A stretch of 64,000 bases of DNA from Desulfopila sp. IMCC35008 (GCF_010646885.2 NZ_CP050700.1:2692501-2756500), one strand, 5' to 3'. Numbered from the stretch's first letter, positions 19,156 to 27,840 are shown. Program-made: numbers and translations. Notes: generated from the letters alone by a model not told the origin.

Positions 19156-19866
19156 CTACGTCATCGGTACTTCTATCACCAGCAATTGTGCATCGGTTTC
19201 AGCCAGCACCTTTATGGTATCACCCTTTTCAATCCCAAGTCCATCCCGTCTTTTGAGAAAAAAATCATTAACTGCCACATCACCTTCAATTAAAAATAAA
19301 TAAACACCATTGCCTTTCATTTGCTTTTCATACCGAATCTCTTTTCCAGCTTGAATATCTGCCATCGCAAACCATGCATCCTGATTGATCCAGATTGTAT
19401 TATCGGAGCGTATAGGAGAGACCAGGGTCTGGAACCTGTTTATCCGGTCAACACTTTCAAAACGTAACTGACCATAACGGGGCTCAATGTCTTTTTTCTT
19501 CGGAAACACCCAGATTTGCAGGAAATTTACATCCTCCTGATCAGAGTTGTTATATTCCGAATGGGTCAATCCGCTTCCTGCCGACATAATCTGAACCTCA
19601 CCGGCAGCTATAATGTGCTTGTTCCCCATGCTGTCCTGGTGCCGTAAGGAACCAGATAATGGAATCGAAACAATCTCCATGTTTTCATGAGGGTGTGTGC
19701 CAAAACCCATTGTTGGTTTGACAATGTCATCATTGATAACCCTCAAAAGACCGAAGTTGGTTCTCTGGGGATCGTAATAGTTCGCAAAGCTGAAGGTATG
19801 CCGACTCACAAGCCAGCCATGGTCCGCCAAGCCACGAGATGTATTTTTGTGAAGTATCGGGTTCAT
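19156..19866 (-). CDS. pirin family protein
   Basis: A 236-residue bicupin. The N-terminal cupin carries the metal-binding residues in FGTHPHENMEIV and LTHSEYN (His, His, His and a Glu-containing strand), as in the E. coli YhhW quercetinase. The start was moved to the ATG at 19866 because GAGGGGGGACAAAAT lies immediately upstream; the open frame begins at 19917. Some pirins cleave quercetin, others act as redox-sensitive cofactors. A palindromic operator sits 54-72 bases upstream. The gene is followed by an FMN reductase and preceded by a MarR gene. Confidence 0.9.
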   Translation of the reverse strand: MNPILHKNTSRGLADHGWLVSRHTFSFANYYDPQRTNFGLLRVINDDIVKPTMGFGTHPHENMEIVSIPLSGSLRHQDSMGNKHIIAAGEVQIMSAGSGLTHSEYNNSDQEDVNFLQIWVFPKKKDIEPRYGQLRFESVDRINRFQTLVSPIRSDNTIWINQDAWFAMADIQAGKEIRYEKQMKGNGVYLFLIEGDVAVNDFFLKRRDGLGIEKGDTIKVLAETDAQLLVIEVPMT

Positions 19867-19919
19867 ATTTTGTCCCCCCTCAAAACTTGAGATCTTATTA
19901 AAACTCAGGCTCCTCAACT

Positions 19920-19938
19920 ATTTATTTCGACATCGAAT
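19920..19938. promoter_or_regulatory. candidate MarR operator upstream of pirin
   Basis: The 19-bp sequence ATTTATTTCGACATCGAAT contains the perfect inverted repeat TTCGA-CA-TCGAA. The identical 19 bases occur at 20404-20422 before the MarR gene. The shape resembles MhqR-type boxes (TCTCGAATTCGAGA) of Bacillus. Confidence 0.7.
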
Positions 19939-19959
19939 CATCTAATCCTGAAAATGACC

Positions 19960-20394
19960 TTATTGGAATTTCTTAAGAATTTTAATTAGATCAGCTTTTT
20001 CTTCGCCACCCAGAAAGTGAAATTCTTTTGCAACAACCTCGGCATGTCTGGGAAAAACCCGAACAATTAATTCCTCACCGGAATCTGTTAAGTGAACAAT
20101 AATTTTTCTCCGATCAGTACCGGACCGATCGCGCCGAACTAAATCTTTTCTCTCAAGACTATCAACAACCGTCGTAAGATTGGCATTGCTCTTCAATATT
20201 TTCCGGACCAGCTCGCCCAGGGAAAGTGGACCCAGATGATAGAGTGCTTCAAGAACTGCAAACTGACTCACTGTTAAGTTGTCGTCCTTAAGGTGCCGAT
20301 GAATTCGACTGGTAGCATGATTGGCGGCACCCATCAGTTTGACATAAACATTCAAGCCATGTCGTTGCTCTTTGGTAAGTTGATTGTATTTCAT
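19960..20394 (-). CDS. MarR family transcriptional regulator
   Basis: A 144-residue winged-helix repressor. The core is LTVSQFAVLEALYHLGPLS, then a recognition region KILKSNANLTTVVDSLERK and the wing RRDRSGTDRRKIIVHLTDSG, all typical of MarR. I chose the ATG at 20394 (GGGGCC upstream) instead of the longer open frame at 20454, because the operator-like palindrome would otherwise fall inside the coding region. It is upstream of pirin and the FMN reductase on the same strand. Two identical palindromes, one before itself and one before pirin, suggest autorepression and control of those genes. Quinone or other electrophile sensing is inferred. Confidence 0.9.
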   Translation of the reverse strand: MKYNQLTKEQRHGLNVYVKLMGAANHATSRIHRHLKDDNLTVSQFAVLEALYHLGPLSLGELVRKILKSNANLTTVVDSLERKDLVRRDRSGTDRRKIIVHLTDSGEELIVRVFPRHAEVVAKEFHFLGGEEKADLIKILKKFQ

Positions 20395-20403
20395 AACGGC
20401 CCC

Positions 20404-20422
20404 ATTTATTTCGACATCGAAT
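20404..20422. promoter_or_regulatory. candidate MarR operator upstream of its own gene
   Basis: Second identical copy of ATTTATTTCGACATCGAAT, ten bases from the MarR start codon, where bound repressor would block transcription or initiation. Confidence 0.7.
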
Positions 20423-20573
20423 ATTATGACTTGAAAGTATTTGCCTTTTAACAACAGTCAACCCTGAACATGGAGATATGCCGCTATGAATTGTTGAAAA
20501 GAGGTGCACCTCACTTATCGTCATGACGCTTGTTACAATTTGCGCCTAACATCTCCCTTCCACTAAGGTGCGA

Positions 20574-21086
20574 TTACTGAGGGACATAAATCAACTTGTC
20601 GGTATCGAACCCAGCTCGTTCTGCTGATTTTATAAAGAGATCCAGAACACCCTTATCAACACTCGGTGTCCGTGACAGCAACCACAGGTATGACTCACTT
20701 GGTCCGGAGATGAAGGCATATTGGTATTTTTCATGATCCATACCGAAAATCACGTACGAACTATAGAACGGGCCGAAAAACGAAACTTTGAGATAGCCCT
20801 CGTCCGCCTCGCGAACAAGGTAGGCCTTGCCAATCGCTTCTTTCCACTCGTTTGTACTCATTGCAAAGCCCCTGTTAACTACCTTAACCTTGCCATTACC
20901 CCCCAGGGAATATTCAGCCGTTACCCGTTCCAGTCCCCGCTCAAAAGAATGATCCAGTCGGGCGATTTCATACCATTTTCCCAGATATCTCTCTAATTCG
21001 AAACCACTGACAGGTGTCACAGCAGCAGGATATCCATGGCAACCTGCGAGAATGAATGACACAAAAGAAAATAGTATGTTACGCAT
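20574..21086 (-). CDS. blc: outer-membrane lipocalin lipoprotein (Blc-like)
   Basis: A 170-residue lipoprotein with a signal peptide ending in a lipobox (SFILAGC, Cys lipidated). The lipocalin signature GKWYEIARLDHSFERG follows directly, then the beta-barrel repeats YLKVSFFGPFYSSY and YAFISGPSESYLWLLSRTP. AGGAGG precedes the ATG at 21086; the open frame to 21137 lacks these features. Bacterial lipocalins sit in the outer membrane and bind lysophospholipids or fatty acids under envelope stress. The next gene upstream encodes a barrel protein on the same strand. Confidence 0.92.
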   Translation of the reverse strand: MRNILFSFVSFILAGCHGYPAAVTPVSGFELERYLGKWYEIARLDHSFERGLERVTAEYSLGGNGKVKVVNRGFAMSTNEWKEAIGKAYLVREADEGYLKVSFFGPFYSSYVIFGMDHEKYQYAFISGPSESYLWLLSRTPSVDKGVLDLFIKSAERAGFDTDKLIYVPQ

Positions 21087-21165
21087 CGTGAGCCTCCTGC
21101 TGTCATCTATTGGTAACCGGAAAACGGCCCCTTGCATAGGGACTCCCGCCCAGAGTCTTAAACGA

Positions 21166-22107
21166 TTAGAGTCTCAAGCTGAAAGTAATACCGCCAAAAA
21201 GAGCCGGGTCGCCGGACTCTTTTGCAATCTGATTGCCATCACTATCTTCTACCTGCAGCTCGCCTTCCAGCTCAACACCTCCTACCAGGCTTATTGTCGC
21301 TTTCGGATTAAAACTATATGTGCAGTTTACGAAAAGCGGAATGGCGGTATCCTCTCCTATACCCCCCGCAACCTTACCGTTCTCATCGAGTCTGAACCGC
21401 AATTTTTCATAACGTCCGCCAACCGCAAATTTCCATTGCTGGCTGGCCCGATAGTTCAGGCTTAATCCAGGGCCAAGTGTTGCTGCCAATCCACGTCCAG
21501 TTTCAAGACTTAGACGGTCCGTGATCTTCCAGTTAATAATCAGGATGGGAAACACCGAAGCACTTTCTTCAAGTTGGCTGATTACACCCAGCCCAGGCCC
21601 AATTGTCAATCTATCACCAAATCTGTACGCCACACCGGCAAGCACCCCTCCGGTCAGGGTATCACCGAATGATGCACCAGACTCTCCAGTTGATCTCAGG
21701 GAGGGCATAAAAAACGCTGACCATTCATCAGACAACCCATATCTCAGTGGCAGGCTCAGCGAGAGGGAATGCACGGTATCCCATGGATTCATCCCGGCAA
21801 TACCGTTTCTTTCACTTTGAGAAAAGGAGTACCCGTCAGCGCTATAACCTAGCCCCAGTGATAGAGATGTTCTTGGATCCCACGTATAACCCATACCAGC
21901 CTGAATATTAAACCTGCTGACTTCATAACTGCCGCCTTCATCAAGATCACTATCGAACTGGTATACCGCTCCACCCCGGGTAAAGGTTGACCATCCCGTC
22001 GGCGGACCTTTACGTTCCGTATTAGCCGTTGGATTTCCAGCCATAATAGACATCGGCAACAGCATACTGAAAAACACAAATGCAGCAGTTAAAAAGGGAT
22101 AACGCAT
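21166..22107 (-). CDS. outer-membrane beta-barrel protein, DUF6268-like
   Basis: A 313-residue protein with a signal peptide (RYPFLTAAFVFFSMLLPMSIMAG). The remainder is a series of amphipathic strands with Gly/aromatic patterns and ends in ITFSLRL, typical of an outer-membrane barrel. Repeated blocks such as SLGLGYSADGYSF and GVLAGVAYRFGDRLTIGPGLGV resemble the DUF6268 group. GAGG lies just before the ATG at 22107. The function of the family is not known; it may be in one unit with the lipocalin gene 80 bases downstream. Confidence 0.7.
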   Translation of the reverse strand: MRYPFLTAAFVFFSMLLPMSIMAGNPTANTERKGPPTGWSTFTRGGAVYQFDSDLDEGGSYEVSRFNIQAGMGYTWDPRTSLSLGLGYSADGYSFSQSERNGIAGMNPWDTVHSLSLSLPLRYGLSDEWSAFFMPSLRSTGESGASFGDTLTGGVLAGVAYRFGDRLTIGPGLGVISQLEESASVFPILIINWKITDRLSLETGRGLAATLGPGLSLNYRASQQWKFAVGGRYEKLRFRLDENGKVAGGIGEDTAIPLFVNCTYSFNPKATISLVGGVELEGELQVEDSDGNQIAKESGDPALFGGITFSLRL

Positions 22108-22249
22108 ATCGACCTCAGTAGATTTAATAAGTTTAACCAAAAAAAAACGATGGCCGTTACAATAGCCAACGTCTTGATATTCCTGGCATGGATGACATAG
22201 CAATATCGAAACATCAAATCATTCCCGTCATCTCCACTGCGCATCAAAT

Positions 22250-22807
22250 TCATCTGTGTGAATCGATATCATGCATGTGAAAAGTCCACCGCTCAGAACT
22301 GAGATCCCGGCAATACATCCTCAATACCTGCTGAATTGAGGTAAATGCAAGATCGTCCCAAGGGACTTCATCGGGCCGGACAAGGCTGACTTCAAGACTC
22401 TCATCTCCTGCTTGGTAGGTACCGTCCAAGAGATTGGACCGGAACATAAAATAGACCTGATTGATGTGTGGAAGGTTCACAACTGCATAAGGAATCAGGT
22501 TTACTATGGTCGCTCCGGCCTCTTCTTCTGTCTCACGTATTGCGCATTCGGCTAAGGTTTCACCATTCTCAAGGTAACCTGCAGGAAGTGTCCATTTCCC
22601 TCTTGAAGGGTCAATAGCTCTCCTGCATAACAGAATTTTCCCCTCCCATACAGGAATTGCGCCCACAACCATTTTAGGGTTGTGGTAAAATACAGTATGG
22701 CATTTGAGGCAGACCATCCTGGGCCTGTTGTCTCCATCCGGAACCAGACTTGATACTCTATTCCCACAATTTGAGCAGTACTTCACATGAAGCTCCCCTG
22801 TATTCAA
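22250..22807 (-). CDS. Nudix hydrolase with N-terminal zinc ribbon
   Basis: A 185-residue enzyme. Residues about 11-40 form a zinc ribbon (CSNCGN and CLKCH). The Nudix box is complete: GYLENGETLAECAIRETEEE followed by AGA, matching GX5EX7REUXEEXGU, which binds Mg2+ for pyrophosphate hydrolysis. Zinc-ribbon plus Nudix is the arrangement of NudC-like and ADP-ribose/NADH pyrophosphatases, but it is shorter than NudC, and the substrate cannot be fixed from sequence. Confidence 0.88.
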   Translation of the reverse strand: MNTGELHVKYCSNCGNRVSSLVPDGDNRPRMVCLKCHTVFYHNPKMVVGAIPVWEGKILLCRRAIDPSRGKWTLPAGYLENGETLAECAIRETEEEAGATIVNLIPYAVVNLPHINQVYFMFRSNLLDGTYQAGDESLEVSLVRPDEVPWDDLAFTSIQQVLRMYCRDLSSERWTFHMHDIDSHR

Positions 22808-22837
22808 AATCTATTATGATTTTCTATTATTTACAAA

Positions 22838-22879
22838 TAATAAACCCCTGCAGGAAAAATATCCAACAGGGGTTTATTA
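22838..22879 (-). terminator. terminator after the small tandem genes
   Basis: TAATAAACCCCTG and CAGGGGTTTATTA pair perfectly over 13 bp around a 16-base loop. The A- and T-rich flanks allow termination on either strand, and it separates the small genes from the Nudix gene. Confidence 0.8.
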
Positions 22880-22897
22880 ATTAGAACTGCAGTTTGC

Positions 22898-23077
22898 CTA
22901 CCAGGTGTCGCCCAGGACCACATTTAAGTTGAGGCATTTTTGCTGGTCTGCATAGGTAAGATCTTCTTTTCTCCTCACTTTATCATCTCCATTTCCATAG
23001 CAGGCATATTGTGCGCCGTCTTTATCTTTTACCCATACTATATGATTATATTGCTCAGAAATTATTTGCCCTCTCAT
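22898..23077 (-). CDS. 59-residue protein of unknown function, tandem copy 2
   Basis: A small soluble protein starting MRGQIIS and ending NVVLGDTW, with two Cys (YACYG and QKCLN). It aligns without gaps to the upstream neighbour at 23182-23361 with about 36 of 59 identities. I chose the second Met (23077) because both copies start MRGQIIS and both have GGAGG about seven bases upstream. Shared VWVKD..GAQYACY and RKEDL blocks suggest a small compact fold. Not recognised. Confidence 0.7.
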   Translation of the reverse strand: MRGQIISEQYNHIVWVKDKDGAQYACYGNGDDKVRRKEDLTYADQQKCLNLNVVLGDTW

Positions 23078-23181
23078 GATCGCCTCCATATCTCTTTTTG
23101 ATAAATAGGCAGTATTTTATATGCCCTGATATTTTATTTGCTGGTCATAGTTATTTACAACAGTGCTTTCACATCTCATGC

Positions 23182-23361
23182 TTACCAGCTGTCACCAATA
23201 ACTGCATTCAGGTTCATGCACTTATTCTGCTCTTCATCAGAAAGATCCTCTTTTCTCGATACGTCTTCATGATTCTCAGCGTAGCAGGCATACTGTGCAC
23301 CTTTTTCATCCTTAACCCATACCATTTTATTGAATTCACTAGAAATTATTTGTCCTCTCAT
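23182..23361 (-). CDS. 59-residue protein of unknown function, tandem copy 1
   Basis: First gene of a tandem pair. It starts MRGQIISSEFNKMVWVKD and ends NAVIGDSW, with the same length and the same two Cys positions as the copy downstream. The ATG follows GGAGGTCGTC. The two genes are 104 bases apart, on the same strand, and share one terminator after the second. The recent-looking duplication with about 60% identity and preserved Cys shows selection on the protein. Function unknown. Confidence 0.72.
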   Translation of the reverse strand: MRGQIISSEFNKMVWVKDEKGAQYACYAENHEDVSRKEDLSDEEQNKCMNLNAVIGDSW

Positions 23362-23769
23362 GACGACCTCCAGTTATTTATCATGTATCATGACAGCGTC
23401 TTCATCTGTCTTTTCGTTGTTCAGCTTTAGTTCTACAACAAGAAATAATTTGTGATTCATTTCCCTCGTAAAGAACTTTACTCCTTTAGCTGTGCCTATA
23501 ATGTAAGCGTCGTAGACTCATAATCAATAAGAGCACAATAAGGCTTAAACGGTAGTTGGAACTACCATTACACCCTATTAACCAAGATACACCGGCTTGC
23601 TCGTGAGAAAGCAAACTCCAAATCATCCTCTGGACGACTATAAATACACCAAAGATATGAAATAAATATGATATCCTTTTGGGAGCAAGGAAAGTTACTC
23701 ATTGTGTCCGGAAAAGTAGTGCTAAGGCCATCACCAAGAGATTAAACAACAAACACAAGATGAATCGGT
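23362..23769. other. divergent intergenic region, no gene seen
   Basis: About 410 bases between the tandem small genes and the dioxygenase gene. Presumed promoter region; no clear motif. Confidence 0.4.
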
Positions 23770-24573
23770 ATGGAGAAAAGAATAAAACACAGATCGCTCT
23801 TCATCTCTCATGGAGGCGGGCCACTCCCCTTGATGGGAGACGAGAGTCATCAGGAAATGATAGATCTCCTGCTCCAAATACGAATAGACCTGCCAAAACC
23901 ATCGGTCATTCTTTTAATCAGTGCTCATTGGGAACAGCAACAGCCGACAATTACCGGTAATGCAAACCCAGAATTACTGTATGATTATTCAGGTTTCCCT
24001 GAAGAAACCTACCGTATTAAATATCCTGCACCAGGTCATCCCCACCTCGCCAAGGAAGTATATTCCCTTCTGAAAAACAAAGGATTTGAACCAGCTATCG
24101 ACAATTCGAGGGGGTTTGATCATGGAATGTTTATCCCCTTAAAGATTATGTACCCGGAGGCAGACATTCCCTGTGTACAACTTTCTCTTGTGAACAACCT
24201 GGATCCATCTTTACACATCGAGATAGGAGAAGTTCTGGCCGATATCCAGCAAGAAGGGTTGCTTGTAATCGGTTCAGGATTTTCATTCCACAATATGCGT
24301 GCTTTCTTTTCATCCACTTCTCTTCAGGAAGAGAACATGAACAACGCTTTTGAAGAATGGCTCATAGAAACATGCACCAGCAGAGAGATTATGGAGTCTG
24401 CCCGAAGGGAAGCCCTTATAAATTGGGAAAAAGCACCTCATGCCAGGTACTGCCATCCCCGTGAAGAACACCTGCTGCCACTCCATGTCTGCTATGGGAT
24501 AAACAACTGCGCCAGCAGCATGTTCTACCCAGTTAAAATTTTAAGAAAAAGAGCCAGCTTTTATCTTTGGTGA
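23770..24573 (+). CDS. DODA-type extradiol ring-opening dioxygenase (YgiD-like)
   Basis: A 267-residue LigB-superfamily enzyme. The metal ligands and catalytic His are in place: His in FISHGGGPL, His in ISAHWE, His in RGFDHGMFIPL and His in the C-terminal HPREEHLLPLHVC. The order and the length match class III extradiol dioxygenases of the 4,5-DOPA dioxygenase (YgiD) group, which open catechol rings using a metal and O2. The natural substrate in an apparent anaerobe is unclear; a role in removing catechols or quinones is possible. The ribosome binding site is weak. Confidence 0.88.
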   Translation: MEKRIKHRSLFISHGGGPLPLMGDESHQEMIDLLLQIRIDLPKPSVILLISAHWEQQQPTITGNANPELLYDYSGFPEETYRIKYPAPGHPHLAKEVYSLLKNKGFEPAIDNSRGFDHGMFIPLKIMYPEADIPCVQLSLVNNLDPSLHIEIGEVLADIQQEGLLVIGSGFSFHNMRAFFSSTSLQEENMNNAFEEWLIETCTSREIMESARREALINWEKAPHARYCHPREEHLLPLHVCYGINNCASSMFYPVKILRKRASFYLW

Positions 24574-24764
24574 AATGGGTGGTGTCTCGTATCCCCATAC
24601 AATTTTAAGTCCAACATGAAGTTCTCACATAAAAGCTGACTGCGCAAAAGCCTCCAGACAATAGACCTTGTGGTTTACTTGATAGGAATTACAATTGATT
24701 GTATGTAACAGCACAGATTCTTTACACCCGACGAATCATTAAGGTTATACGAGGAGATACATTC

Positions 24765-25703
24765 ATGAAACGATTTAAGAATATTCTTTACGTTATTGAT
24801 GGAGAGATCAGTGAGGAAGATCACGTTTCAAAAAAGGTTGAATCACTTGCCAGACTTAATAATGCAACTGTAAAGATTGTTCGTATACTTGATGGAAGCT
24901 ATTTCAACTCTTTTGCCCGCAAATTTTTTGACCCAAAAGACAGCTACGAGCAAATCATACGAGAGCAGCTCGAGTCTGAAACCTCCGCATTTACAGAACA
25001 CAACAGATGGCAGGGAATTCCGGTAACATCTGAAGTGTTACAGGGGAAAGGATTTATTTCAATAATCCAACATGTCATGCGACATGATAATGACCTTGTC
25101 GTCAAACAAAACCTCAGGATGGCGGGCACGGGAACTGACAATTTAGCTATGCGATTGCTGAGGAAATGCCCATGCCCCATATGGCTCATTCAACCTCATT
25201 CCTCTGCAGAGTATCAGCGCGTATTGGCAGCGGTAGATGTGACAACAGATCAGGAGGAGTCCGACCATCTCAATCGAAAAATCATCGAACTTTGCCACTC
25301 TATGGCACAAAGAGAAAAAGGCGAAGCTCACTACTTACATGCCTGGTACCTGAGAGCGGAGTCTATGCTGACAAGTCCCCGACTGAAAGTATCTGTAGAC
25401 GAAATACAAAAAATTAAAGACGGAATTCAAAAGGATAGTGAAGAAGAATTTTCGAAACTATTTGAAGATGCCCAAATCACCCCTCTCCCTGAGCATGTGC
25501 ATGTTCAGGAAGGTGATACAGCAGAAGTAATAAAACGGGCAATTGAGAGATTAGAGATAGACGTCTTGATACTTGGTACTATTGGACGAACCGGGATTCC
25601 CGGTCTGTTAATAGGAAACACCGCCGAGTCAATTATCAGTGATATTTCCTGTTCTTTATTGGCCGTAAAACCTGATGGATTTGTCTCCCCGGTCACCCTG
25701 TAA
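24765..25703 (+). CDS. tandem universal stress protein (UspE-like)
   Basis: A 312-residue protein made of two UspA domains (about 3-145 and 150-305). The second has the ATP-binding motif GTIGRTGIPGLLIGNTAE (GX2GX9GNTA), followed by a SCSLLAVKP strand. The first is degenerate, ending CPCPIWLIQP. I chose the ATG at 24765 because GAGGAG lies upstream; the open frame begins at 24699. UspE-type proteins accumulate under growth arrest and stress. A PsiE-like membrane gene follows 47 bases after the stop and may be co-transcribed. Confidence 0.88.
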   Translation: MKRFKNILYVIDGEISEEDHVSKKVESLARLNNATVKIVRILDGSYFNSFARKFFDPKDSYEQIIREQLESETSAFTEHNRWQGIPVTSEVLQGKGFISIIQHVMRHDNDLVVKQNLRMAGTGTDNLAMRLLRKCPCPIWLIQPHSSAEYQRVLAAVDVTTDQEESDHLNRKIIELCHSMAQREKGEAHYLHAWYLRAESMLTSPRLKVSVDEIQKIKDGIQKDSEEEFSKLFEDAQITPLPEHVHVQEGDTAEVIKRAIERLEIDVLILGTIGRTGIPGLLIGNTAESIISDISCSLLAVKPDGFVSPVTL

Positions 25704-25750
25704 GGACAGGGGGGAACATAAATCTCCTTCATTCATCATTTGATAATCAT

Positions 25751-26200
25751 ATGCAACAGGTACAAAAAGAAAATGATCCTTTTCTGTATTTTTTAAAAAG
25801 AATCATCCATTACAGCCTCAAGATGCTTGCAGCATTGATGATTCTGGTCATTATTTTCGGGGTTATTGACGTTGGCTGGACACTTTACGAGAGATTAAAG
25901 GTGCCTCCCTATTTCATATTGACAATGGGAGATGTCCTAGCAACGTTTGGAGCTTTTATGGTGGTGCTCATCGCCATTGAAATTTTTCAGAATATTATTT
26001 TGTACCTTCGAGATGATGTAATTCATGTAAAAATCGTTCTGGCTACTGCTCTTATGGCAGTCGCCAGAAAGGTTATCATCCTTGATTACAGTGATATGCA
26101 CTCCTTATATGTGTTTGCAACAGGCGTAGTCTTGCTGGCAACTGGCCTGGTCTATTACTTGGTTCACAAAATACCGGAAAAGGAACAGAATACCCATTAG
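25751..26200 (+). CDS. PsiE-like inner-membrane protein
   Basis: A 149-residue protein with four predicted membrane segments (about 24-46, 60-85, 93-108 and 115-137). The block AIEIFQNIILYLRDDVIHVKI, with a charged RDD between helices, and the later ATALMAVARKVIILD are typical of the phosphate-starvation-inducible PsiE family. The molecular role of this family is not known. It sits directly after the universal stress gene, consistent with a stress-linked unit. Confidence 0.8.
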   Translation: MQQVQKENDPFLYFLKRIIHYSLKMLAALMILVIIFGVIDVGWTLYERLKVPPYFILTMGDVLATFGAFMVVLIAIEIFQNIILYLRDDVIHVKIVLATALMAVARKVIILDYSDMHSLYVFATGVVLLATGLVYYLVHKIPEKEQNTH

Positions 26201-26575
26201 TAAGCCTTGAGTAATAAAAAATGCATGTAACGTAGAGAGGTGTACAGAATTTTCCATATACAAGTACTTATCAGAATTTTAACTGGCCGCCATGGAGAGA
26301 TAGTCAACCCGTGCTTTTGAAATAGGACAGTCCGTCAGTTTCCGGACACCTCCGACATATACTCAACATATTTATCACAAAGCTCATCCCCAATTTTGCC
26401 ATTCAGCTCTGTTAACCACTCATTCTTCAACAGTTGGTCATTTGCTTTCTACGGTAACGGTATCATAGATAGTTTTTGGCAGCCCACCTGCTGATAGTTT
26501 TTGCTATTGCAAGAGATCAATTTTTCTTCTGTGCATAAAATCGAGACAAATCTCATTCTTAAACCAACGTTCAGG

Positions 26576-26592
26576 TGCCTAGAAATTGGATG
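26576..26592. promoter_or_regulatory. weak UAS-like dyad of the sigma54 regulon
   Basis: TGCCTAGAAATTGGATG. The left half fits the TGYCTAAA half-site; the right half is poor. Its distance to the sigma54-type element (98 bases) matches the other five sites, which is the main reason to list it. Confidence 0.4.
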
Positions 26593-26689
26593 CCTGGATA
26601 TCATTACCTCTTTACAATGTTAGGAGTGTTATGCGTACCTGGCTGAAAACATAAGTGTATTTGTGTTATACCAAAATGAAATAGCCAAT

Positions 26690-26704
26690 CGGCATCCCTA
26701 TTGC
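26690..26704 (+). promoter_or_regulatory. sigma54-type promoter
   Basis: CGGCATCCCTATTGC followed by A. It has GG-N10-GC and a full TTGCA -12 element; the -24 element differs from TGGCAC at two positions. Confidence 0.6.
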
Positions 26705-26792
26705 AACTTAGAAAGGTGAGTTAAAAGCTGTGTAGTAGATTTCCTACTGAGAAAGCTACTGCATGAGAATATTTCACAACAAGGAGCAGATT

Positions 26793-27041
26793 ATGAAAAG
26801 AAATATAGTGTTTATTGCAATTGCAGCATTAACCCTTACTTTCACCTCAATTCAGCCGGGGATGGCAAAAGGAGGTGGAGACAAAGGTGGTAAAGGTACT
26901 ACTTCACAAGGTTCAGGGCATCACGATAACATCGATTCAGGGCGAGATTTCGGGCAGCATGTGAAGGATATGAATGATCATTTCTCCGGAGACCATAACC
27001 CAGGAAGTAAACATAAAGGATACTCTGGTCTAAAGGATTGA
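26793..27041 (+). CDS. small secreted Gly/His/Lys-rich protein
   Basis: An 82-residue protein with a clean signal peptide (KRNIVFIAIAALTLTF, cleavage after GMA). The mature part is rich in Gly, Lys, His and Asp (GGGDKGGKGTT, GSGHHDN, DHFSGDHN, SKHKGYSG) with no Cys. I chose the ATG at 26793 because AAGGAGC stands just before it. It does not belong to a family I know. The His- and Asp-rich, disordered-looking composition would suit periplasmic metal binding. It is preceded by a sigma54-type element and followed by a strong terminator. Confidence 0.7.
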   Translation: MKRNIVFIAIAALTLTFTSIQPGMAKGGGDKGGKGTTSQGSGHHDNIDSGRDFGQHVKDMNDHFSGDHNPGSKHKGYSGLKD

Positions 27042-27065
27042 TCTTTAGGTTTATAATTGCGAATT

Positions 27066-27103
27066 AGCCCCTATCCATTTTTGATCTGGATAGGGGCTGT
27101 TTT
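27066..27103 (+). terminator. Rho-independent terminator
   Basis: AGCCCCTATCC pairs perfectly with GGATAGGGGCT, followed by GTTTTTG. Confidence 0.85.
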
Positions 27104-27166
27104 TGTCTTAAATAGAGAATGAAACTATAAATCCATACTTAGCATTACCGATTCATAGTACCAAAA

Positions 27167-27195
27167 AGCCGGTGCTGCATAGAGCAACACCGGCT
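27167..27195 (-). terminator. Rho-independent terminator of the ZraP-like gene
   Basis: On the minus strand AGCCGGTG...CACCGGCT forms the stem and is followed by TTTTTGG. Confidence 0.8.
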
Positions 27196-27243
27196 AATGG
27201 GTCACTTGAGAGGGAGGTTGCTTCGAATATAGACCAGGAGACG

Positions 27244-27630
27244 TTATTCGGTCCGGAGTCCCTTGGAGATCTCGAACATTTGTTTACGAAGATCATCCAT
27301 CTCCTGCTGCATGTTTGCCAGGCTTTCCTGAGTGGTAGTTGGGTTACGATACGCTTCCATATAATCAAAGCGGAGATCGTGCATTTTTTTCCTGAGCTCT
27401 GAGGTTTGCTCAAGGTATTTCTGGTTTGCTTCAGCATTTGCTCCAGTTTGACCAGACCATGCAGCACCAGGGCAATCAAAGGTTCTACCGCCCATCATGC
27501 CACCACCCATCATACCATAACCACTATTTCCATATCCCATCATGTGGCCATTCCCGTTGTTGCCATGTGCATATGCAATACCAGAAGCAAGACCAACTGC
27601 GAGAAGAGAGCCTATAACTATTTTTTTCAT
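27244..27630 (-). CDS. ZraP/Spy-like periplasmic metal-stress protein
   Basis: A 128-residue protein with a signal peptide (KKIVIGSLLAVGLASGIAYA), a His/Gly/Met-rich N-terminal part (MMGYGNSGYGMMGGGMMGG), one Cys, then a helical region NQKYLEQTSELRKKMHDLRF and a C-terminal helix with MQQEMDDLRKQMFE. This helical hairpin layout is that of the ZraP/CnrX/Spy (LTXXQ-like) family of zinc- or copper-induced periplasmic chaperones. In E. coli, zraP is driven by sigma54 and ZraR; here too a sigma54-type element and a 17-bp palindrome lie upstream. Family call from pattern, not from strict identity. Confidence 0.8.
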   Translation of the reverse strand: MKKIVIGSLLAVGLASGIAYAHGNNGNGHMMGYGNSGYGMMGGGMMGGRTFDCPGAAWSGQTGANAEANQKYLEQTSELRKKMHDLRFDYMEAYRNPTTTQESLANMQQEMDDLRKQMFEISKGLRTE

Positions 27631-27728
27631 TGTGTACTCCTTGTTGTGATTCGTATATGGCGGAAAACCAGCTCCGAATGGATTTCATTAATGATTAACC
27701 ACCTGCTTTCGATCTTGCTTATTACATT

Positions 27729-27743
27729 GCAGTTGCTATGCCA
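27729..27743 (-). promoter_or_regulatory. sigma54-type promoter of the ZraP-like gene
   Basis: On the minus strand TGGCATAGCAACTGC followed by AA: GG-N10-GC spacing, -24 TGGCAT and -12 CTGCA. Confidence 0.7.
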
Positions 27744-27840
27744 TCTCCGTCAGGAAATTCTCGATTTGTCACAACGTTTTGTTATTAATATAAATATATT
27801 GTCAGCATAACCATTCTCAATAGCGATACATTGGGGATGG

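Larger units (their letters stand above)
26201..26792. other. intergenic with a sigma54-type promoter
   Basis: No gene found in about 590 bases. It holds the UAS-like dyad at 26576-26592 and the sigma54-type element at 26690-26704 upstream of the next gene. Confidence 0.5.
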
